Shown in pieces: positions 19,181-24,965 of a stretch of 24,965 nt of DNA. A program made the translations under genes and the position numbers. Numbering within the stretch: the stretch's first letter is position 1; every line of letters begins with the position of its first letter. The notes under the pieces were generated by a model that saw only the letters and a program-made list of their open reading frames with translations, had not been told where the DNA came from and ran no database searches. Origin of the DNA: Hypsibius dujardini (taxonomy: Eukaryota > Tardigrada > Eutardigrada > Parachela > Hypsibiidae). Location: positions 1-24,965 of the forward strand of contig LRSR01000548.1 of the NCBI GenBank assembly GCA_001579985.1, given 5' to 3'.

Positions 19181-20095
19181 ACTGGTCTGTTTACCATGAT
19201 GTCTCCCATCTTCATGCTGATTGCATTGGCAGGTTAGTGAGTGAGTGGGAAGTGAGGACAACATGAGCCTGTCATCTGGAAAGAAAGAAATGTTGATGGG
19301 TTTGCGGCGAAAAAATGAGTTGTCTCACCATTTGATAGGGATAAAATTGACGAGAAATATTTTCTAGCGTTCTTGTTGAACTTGCGCTGTGGAGAAAAGT
19401 TGAATTTCTGATGGAGTTAAGAGACTATGACTGGCGGGAAGATGCGGAAGACCGAATGAGTTGCGGTCGCTTGATTGCTTAATAGCCTGTGATAACAGGG
19501 AATTATCGATACTGCGTGCTCCCTAAATGGATTGGTTGATCATGTGGTAATTTGAGTTACGATATTGTAAAAGTACTGTATACAGTAATCCGACGATGCT
19601 TTTTCTGATAGTTTTTATTTCCTCAATTTTTTGATATTTTCAGTCGATTTTACTTTGCCGTTCTTGGACTAATTGATATTGCTTAGACATTTAATTAAGA
19701 ATTTTATATTCTGTTTATATTGCTGTCTTCTATATTAGTTGCTAGTAGCATACTGTACTCGCGGTGAACTCGTATTCGTATTCTCTTGAGAGATTATGAT
19801 CGGAGAACCAGAAGGGGAGGAAAGATACCAGGCTGCTCTGAAATACTAATGAGTACTGTCATTTAGCCAACGTGTTTTCTCTTTTTTCTCTTTCATTTGC
19901 CGGGTCGGGGGGAGGGGTAGTTGGACAATTGGGCTTATCATTTGGGGTGACCGATAAGACTACTCGTGCAATACTGGCCGGTATGTAAGCATAAACAACT
20001 TCCAGCCAGCCGAATGATCTATGGACTTGATTGAATCATCGGATTGTCAACACATTTTTTTATCGTGACTATTTCTTCACGTAGCTGTATTTGAG

Positions 20096-20555
20096 TAATC
20101 TATCTATCCGTTTGTCTTTCTGTCTTTCTGTCTGTCTGTCTGTCTTGCATAACTTTCCTACTGTCTGTATATCTGTTTGTCTAGCTGGCTGGCTGGCTGT
20201 TTTTCTGCCTGTAGATACTTGACTGTCTGTCTGCCTGTGTGTAGCTCTATTTGTCTGTTTGATTGTTTATCTCTCTGTCGGTCTGTTTGTCAGACTGTTT
20301 GATCTTTTGTCTGGGTGTATGTCCGTTTATCTGTCTGTCTATTTATGCCTGACGGCCTTTCTGTATGTTCTGTTGTCTGCCTGCCTGTCTGTCAGTCTGT
20401 TTATGCATGTCTGGTTTGTTGCCTGTCTGTATGTCCGCTTGCCTGTCGGTATGTCTTTGTCTCTTTACACCTGCCGGACTGCTTGTCTGTTTTGTTCTGT
20501 CTTTTTGTCTGTCAGTCTGTCTCTCGGCCTATGCCTGTCTGCAGCTCAGTGGTGC
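20096..20555 (+). repeat. Degenerate TCTG/TTTG tetranucleotide array in intron 1 of the Ig gene
   Basis: About 460 bases of interrupted CTGT/TCTG units. The array opens long false frames of CLSV-type repeats on the plus strand. It ends shortly before the exon 2 region. Confidence 0.85.
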
Positions 20556-21104
20556 CCATTGGCTCTCACAATTCTCGATTTATCGAACACAATTGCGCCC
20601 CACAGGCTAGTACTTTTCGGTTTGATTACAGGCTTCGCTGGCGCTATCATACAGACCGACCCAGGCGCACCGCCAACCGAGGTCGACGTGACTACCTAAT
20701 TTCGCTGCCCGTTTGACCGGCGTTGCACACTTCGCTGCGCTCAACCAGGCCAGTCCACCGAACATATTAAAAATTGGAAATCGAACCGGTTCATAGCCGG
20801 CTTTCTCCCACCGCATCCAGTGCAGTCACCATATTTGGAGCGGAACGGCCGGTACATCGTGTTGCAACGTGTGGTCAACAATCGCACGAAACTTGGGGCG
20901 CAGTACGATACACGACTCCACTTGGGGTACTCGCACATTCCCGATTATTTGGGCGACCTGAACGACCTAATGTACTCCATAGAGCGACGAACATTTGAGG
21001 GGGAACCGGTGTGGACAGAGATAGGGACCTACAGTAAGCTTGACTTGATGGGCAGCGGTCGCGCACTGGCAACCAGATAGACAGTGTCAATCAGGCAGAG
21101 GGAT

Positions 21105-21166
21105 TGACAAGTAGACAGACGAATTGATAGACAGACAAACAGATAGACAGACCGACAGAAAGACAC

Positions 21167-21204
<38 letters not shown>

Positions 21205-21205
21205 G
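21105..21205 (+). repeat. GACA array in intron 2 of the Ig gene
   Basis: Interrupted and then pure GACA units (purest around 21165-21195), beginning about 70 bases after the exon 2 donor at 21034. Confidence 0.85.
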
Positions 21206-21780
21206 CTTGGACAAAAAACCTATATACCGACATCACAGATCGACAGATAGACAAACAACCGAATAAACAAGGCATAGCTTGTGTGCGCTTTGCCTGCACG
21301 AAATCGTTGTAATTTGGTTTGTCAGGGGCGGATAAGTATTATTACGAGGATAGACGCCTACGTCCTAGAATGGTTGACGCTCACGAGGTTAGCGCCGTCT
21401 GGCGCCGAGGGAACGGGCTCGGCAACAACGTGACAGACCTCGATTTCGGTCCCGTGCCACTGGCGCTGACCAGTCCCAACGGCCATGATGGTGACTTCCC
21501 CAAGCTAGTCTCCCCGGAGAACGGACCGCCGCAGTTTGTTCTTTGGACTGACGGATCTCTAACGTGAGGCCTGCTTAACTGCTATCTGTTTTCCCGTCCA
21601 TGGCACTGCTCAACAAAAGTTTTACTTCCGTTTTTCCAGAATTCTGAACACCGTTCGCGGTCAGCAACCATATTTCGCATGCTACAATCGCTGGGACAGC
21701 ACTAACGGCAAATTGCTTACGGACCCGAAGGACTTCCAGTTTATTGCCAGGTACTTTAGAGAGGAAGATTCACCAGAAAG

Positions 21781-21905
21781 ACTGGCAGGCAGGCAGGCAG
21801 GCAGGCAGACTGACAGACGGACAGACAAGAAGATAGATGGACATACAGACAGACAAGTACAGATAATCAAACAGATAGACAAATAATCAAACTGATAGAC
21901 AAGCA
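21781..21905 (+). repeat. GGCA/GACA array in intron 4 of the Ig gene
   Basis: A run of GGCA units (about 21783-21808) grades into GACA and GATA units. It starts about 30 bases after the donor at 21751. Confidence 0.8.
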
Positions 21906-22399
21906 AATACTTAATTAGTATTCTGAAAGGTCTTAACATAATTACAGATTAATAATGGAAAAATAACAAAATAATTCCGTTTGATTTAGCTAGGTACCGT
22001 TTAATTTAATTAATTATTTCATTTATATATTACCGTTGTTGTATTTTCAAATGCTTGTACTATACTAGTAACCAGCCACACCCATTTCCATCTTTTTTTA
22101 GTTACGTGGTTGATCGCGTACCCGCCGTCACTGTCACCAACGGTCGGGGTAGGGATTTCAGAAGGGGCACTACGGACACGACTATCTCTCCCCAGTCGCC
22201 GAAAGACCAGACCATCAGCTGCACAATCAGCACGTTCGGGACCAGCCTGCAGGACTACCATGTGTCGTGGTGGAAGGACGGAAAGCTGTTCCTCGATGTG
22301 CCGATGACGAAGTCAGGCCGCCTACCAGAGACCCTCAAGACATACTGCAGTACAAGTAAACGGTATGCATTCATCTAAACCCTTGGAAGCGAATGGGCT

Positions 22400-23065
22400 T
22401 TTACGCTTGAGAATGTCTGACTTTGTGCCCGTTTGCCGGTGTCGATCGATGTCTGGCCTGCATTCTTGATTGTTTACCTGTCAGTAAGTCCGTTTTCTTG
22501 TAAGGTCCAACCCCGGCCCATCTGTTTGCCTGTGTCTGACTCTTGAGTGTCGGCTTTTGTGTCCAGATATGCCTGCCCCTTTGTCTGTTGACATGTCTAC
22601 CGACAATGTTTGATCTGTCTCTTCGTTCATCTAGCCCTCTGTGTTTCAGTTTAGCTGGTTCGCGCTCTCATTCTGTCATGTTTGCGTGTCCGCCTTGCGC
22701 ATGGCTGCTGTGCCTAACCAGTATCTCCCTTTTGTGTTGACTGGTCGGGGTTGTTTGCAAGCCTGTTTCATTGCCTGGTTGCCCGTCTGCCTGTCCATGG
22801 GCTGTGCCTTTGTCTATCCGTTTGTTCTTCTACACTCTTCAGTGTCTGTTTGTCTGTTTTTGAATCTTTCTCGCCTTTCCTGTCAGCATAGGTAGTTGAT
22901 ATGTCTCCGGCTGTGTGATATGTCTCATTTATTTTAGATTTGTTTTCCAACTACCCTATCGACATTCGTATGTCTGCCTGAATGCATTTTTCTGTCTGCG
23001 TACTTGTCTGTTTGTCTCTGTTTGTCTGTATGCCTGTCTGCCTACCTGTCTGTTTTCTGTCTTCT
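22400..23065 (+). repeat. Degenerate TCTG-rich tract in intron 5 of the Ig gene
   Basis: Most of this intron is interrupted CTGT/TCTG sequence, clearest at 22970-23060. It resembles the tract in intron 1 but is more decayed. Confidence 0.7.
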
Positions 23066-23518
23066 CCGTGTTTGTTTCTAATTTATTCCTCCATACTACT
23101 TCCATGACCTCTCTTTTGTGTTGGTAATTAGTATTATGTGTGTATGCAGTAGGTGTATTTTTTGCAGGAAGGTGATGGCCAATGTGATCCAGATCTTCGA
23201 CAGCCCGTTCGTGGACCGACCCGACTTGATCCGCGCTCACCTTTCGTTCTTCAGCACACCCGGTCCCTACCCTGAGGATGCAGGCAGATAAAGCTGTGCC
23301 GTGACTCTCCACGACCAAGCCCCAGGTGAGCAGAAGATGACACTCCTAAACTAATAATAACTAGGCACTCTTGAAAGTTGGTTTAAACTAGATTTTTCCT
23401 TTTTTTAGTTTACAATAAACGAACAGTAAATCAGGATTGGATAATAGTACCAAAGAAATCGCAATTGTTTGTTGCTTAAATCGAATGGAAAAACGAATTA
23501 ACACTAGAAAGCAAGTTC

Positions 23519-24229
23519 TTAAGGGCAGCCCGGCACTTTGAAATCGTCCTTAAATCTCACCGGGTCGCCAGCCGCAGTGACCATGGATTCTTGTTTTCGT
23601 GTTCCAATTTATTTTTTTACGACTCCTTGTTGAGTTGGCAAACTTTTTGTCCTTTTCAATTTTTCAAAAAAAATCCTATGACGTCATCGGACGTAGCCGT
23701 CCCTCTCGGGCACTCTCCTGATAACTTTGAAATGGCAAATATCTTCTGATTAACTTCGTTTTGCACTTTTCCGGTAGGCATTAAAAATTGCAACCTTCAA
23801 AATTCAGCGTTTTAAGTTAGCAAGATGGATTACAGATAAAAAGAGGAAGAACCGTAAAAAAAACTTATTTTGGGATGGGATGAACTTGGGTCGCTGAGCT
23901 TCTCACACTTTTCTCTGTAACTAGACCAGTCAGCTGAAAACTTTGAATTTTGAAGGTTGCAATTTTAAATACCTATCAGAAAAGTGCAAATCGAGGTTAA
24001 TCAGAAGATATTCGCCATTCAAAGTTATCAAAAGAGTGCCCGAGAGGAACGACTACGTCCGATGACGTCAGAGAATTTTTTTGAAAAATTGAAAAGGACA
24101 AAAAGTTTGCCAACTCAACAACGATTCGTAAAAAATTAGATCGCGACACGATAAGAATCATCCATGGCCACCGCCGCTGGCGACCCGGCGAGATTTTTGG
24201 GTGATTTCAAAGCGCTGGGTTGCCCTTAA
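23519..24229. mobile_element. Fold-back MITE with TTAA at both ends, inside intron 6 of the Ig gene
   Basis: It begins TTAAGGGCAGCCCGGCACTT and ends AAGCGCTGGGTTGCCCTTAA. The two halves are inverted copies over almost their full length. Matching blocks include the GGGTCGCC/GGCGACCC, AAACTTTTTGTCC, TGACGTCATCGGACGTAG and AAAATTGCAACCTTCAAAATTC regions, leaving only a short central loop near 23870. TTAA at both outer edges fits a TTAA target-site duplication (the piggyBac-type choice), but the superfamily is not certain because the ends start GGG rather than CCC. There is no coding capacity. It lies wholly within the intron between exons 6 and 7. Confidence 0.8.
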
Positions 24230-24533
24230 TGGTTTTTAATTACCTTATGAATTTGACTTATGAATATACTAATAACTTATTAAGTTAATCTTCCAACTTT
24301 GATTTAATTATTAACTTTATTGACTTTTTAGCTTTATAATTAACTAGTTAATAATATTACTAATATTATAAGTACATTAATTATGGTTAATAATGATGGT
24401 GATTAATTGTAATTAGTATTATTTAATTATTACGATCACAATTGAAGTATTATTATTATTAATTTGACTTGGTAATTAATTTTTTTATTTAATCTGTCAT
24501 AAATAATAATGTAGTATTTTGTCATCCCTACAG
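24230..24533. other. AT-rich intron tail before exon 7 of the Ig gene
   Basis: Dense TTAAT/ATTAAT/TATTAT sequence with no coding signal, ending in the acceptor ATCCCTACAG. Confidence 0.6.
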
Positions 24534-24965
24534 GTGAGCCACCCCGCAAGCCGATCCCCAATGAAGTCGGTGATCCCGGCACGGTTATGTGGGTAGACAC
24601 TCCCGGCCAGAACGTGACCAATTTCCGAGCCGCCGTCAACCGCACCGCCAACACGGTGAGCTTCGAGTGGGAGTATGAGCCGTATTCTGGCTCGGATCCG
24701 CTTTCTATCGCCTTCCGCCTGGAACATCGTTACATCCCGGACGGGAACATGACGCCGCCACCGTCACTGGACGATCCTTGGTGGTGCAGCGGGACCTCAG
24801 AGGCCATAGTCCCGTACCTCCCATACGCTAAGGATGACATTGATCCCTATCAGGGTAAGTATCTTTGTTGGTGAATCGTTGTTTATTTTTTTATTTATTA
24901 TTTAGTTATGTATCATTAGCTATTATTTATTATTATTATTATTTAGTTAGTTAGTTATTATTTAT

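Larger units (their letters stand above)
19196..24965 (+). pseudogene. Ig/FN3 cell-surface receptor-like gene, seven exons, two in-frame TAA codons, 3' end beyond window
   Basis: Exons fit by phase: 19196-19232, 20632-21033, 21326-21563, 21640-21750, 22102-22362, 23168-23325 and 24534-24854, with donors and acceptors all GT-AG and a further donor at 24855. Exons 1-2 give a signal peptide (PIFMLIALAGFAGA). The first Ig-like domain has TLRCAQPGQSTEHIKNW (strand B Cys to strand C Trp) and later WTDGSLTI...FACYNRW. The second has TISC and VSWWKDGK, then EDAGR-stop-SCAV. Exon 7 looks like fibronectin type III (NTVSFEWEYEP, AFRLEHRYIPDG). Sequons NRT, NVT and NRT support an extracellular location. 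Family knowledge suggests an adhesion or axon-guidance-type receptor; membrane anchoring lies outside the window. TAA occurs at 20697-20699 (codon 35) and 23289-23291 (codon 391) while frames and splice sites are otherwise intact, hence pseudogene, null allele or sequence error. Exon 2 could instead start at 20821, which would avoid the first TAA but weaken the leader. Confidence 0.7.

Noticed and set aside
20545-20631. Alternative upstream start of Ig exon 2 at acceptor CTGCAG (20544)
   Set aside because: It is also phase 1 and in frame, but it would insert an unneeded second hydrophobic stretch. The acceptor at 20631 gives a cleaner signal peptide. It remains possible.
20259-20699. Long plus-strand open frames full of CLSV-type repeats
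   Set aside because: They arise from the TCTG tetranucleotide array, which has no stop in any frame. Only the last part (from 20632) overlaps a supported exon.
19196-24965. TAA reassigned to Tyr as a variant nuclear code
   Set aside because: Both TAA codons could stand for Tyr, but the chitinase and other long exons use only TAT/TAC for Tyr and have no internal TAA. Pseudogene, allele or error is simpler.
1-24965. tRNA, rRNA and CRISPR features
   Set aside because: GTTCGA-like words occur (for example near 4750 and 8928), but no cloverleaf could be assembled. No spaced direct-repeat array is present; the tetranucleotide arrays have no unique spacers.

Overview
The window looks like genomic DNA from an invertebrate animal. 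Coding exons are GC-rich and sit among AT-rich introns. The introns are GT-AG, many of them phase 1. The recognisable products are animal-type: a GH18 chitinase, an Ig/FN3 cell-surface receptor, and secreted low-complexity proteins of the cuticle, eggshell or matrix kind. I cannot name the species from sequence alone. I found no rRNA, tRNA or CRISPR array.

Layout: every gene I support left of about 14.3 kb is on the minus strand, and both genes right of about 15.7 kb are on the plus strand. From left to right: an unresolved 3' gene end at the left edge (1-240, +); a two-exon hypothetical protein (1766..868, -); a two-exon secreted Gln-rich protein with a fresh 57-bp internal duplication (3310..2233, -); a single-exon secreted Gly/Tyr/Ser-rich protein with a TATA box (6610..5882, -); a three-exon GH18 chitinase including a 48-nt microexon (12154..9657, -); one GC-rich exon resembling the end of a degenerate trypsin-fold protein (14290..13874, -); a three-exon Thr-rich type I membrane protein (15732..17902, +); and a seven-exon Ig/FN3 receptor-like gene that runs off the right edge (19196..24965, +).

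The most striking feature is the last gene. All its exon phases and splice sites fit together, yet the assembled frame holds TAA codons at 20697-20699 and 23289-23291. The second sits exactly where the conserved Tyr of the Ig Y-x-C motif belongs. It may be a young pseudogene, a null allele, an assembly error or a readthrough case.

The chitinase gene is bracketed by repeats. One family has CAGAGGCTC termini, and a segment linked to it is present in inverted orientation on the two sides of the gene (about 8.15-8.78 kb and 12.35-13.48 kb). At least six copies of an 80-90 bp dispersed repeat lie between 8.1 and 14.5 kb. A separate 0.7-kb fold-back element with TTAA at both ends and a CRE palindrome in each arm lies in an intron of the Ig gene. 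Introns of both right-hand genes contain GACA/TCTG arrays. No operon-like or pathway linkage joins the genes. Four of them plausibly make extracellular or cuticle-related products, which is an inference only.
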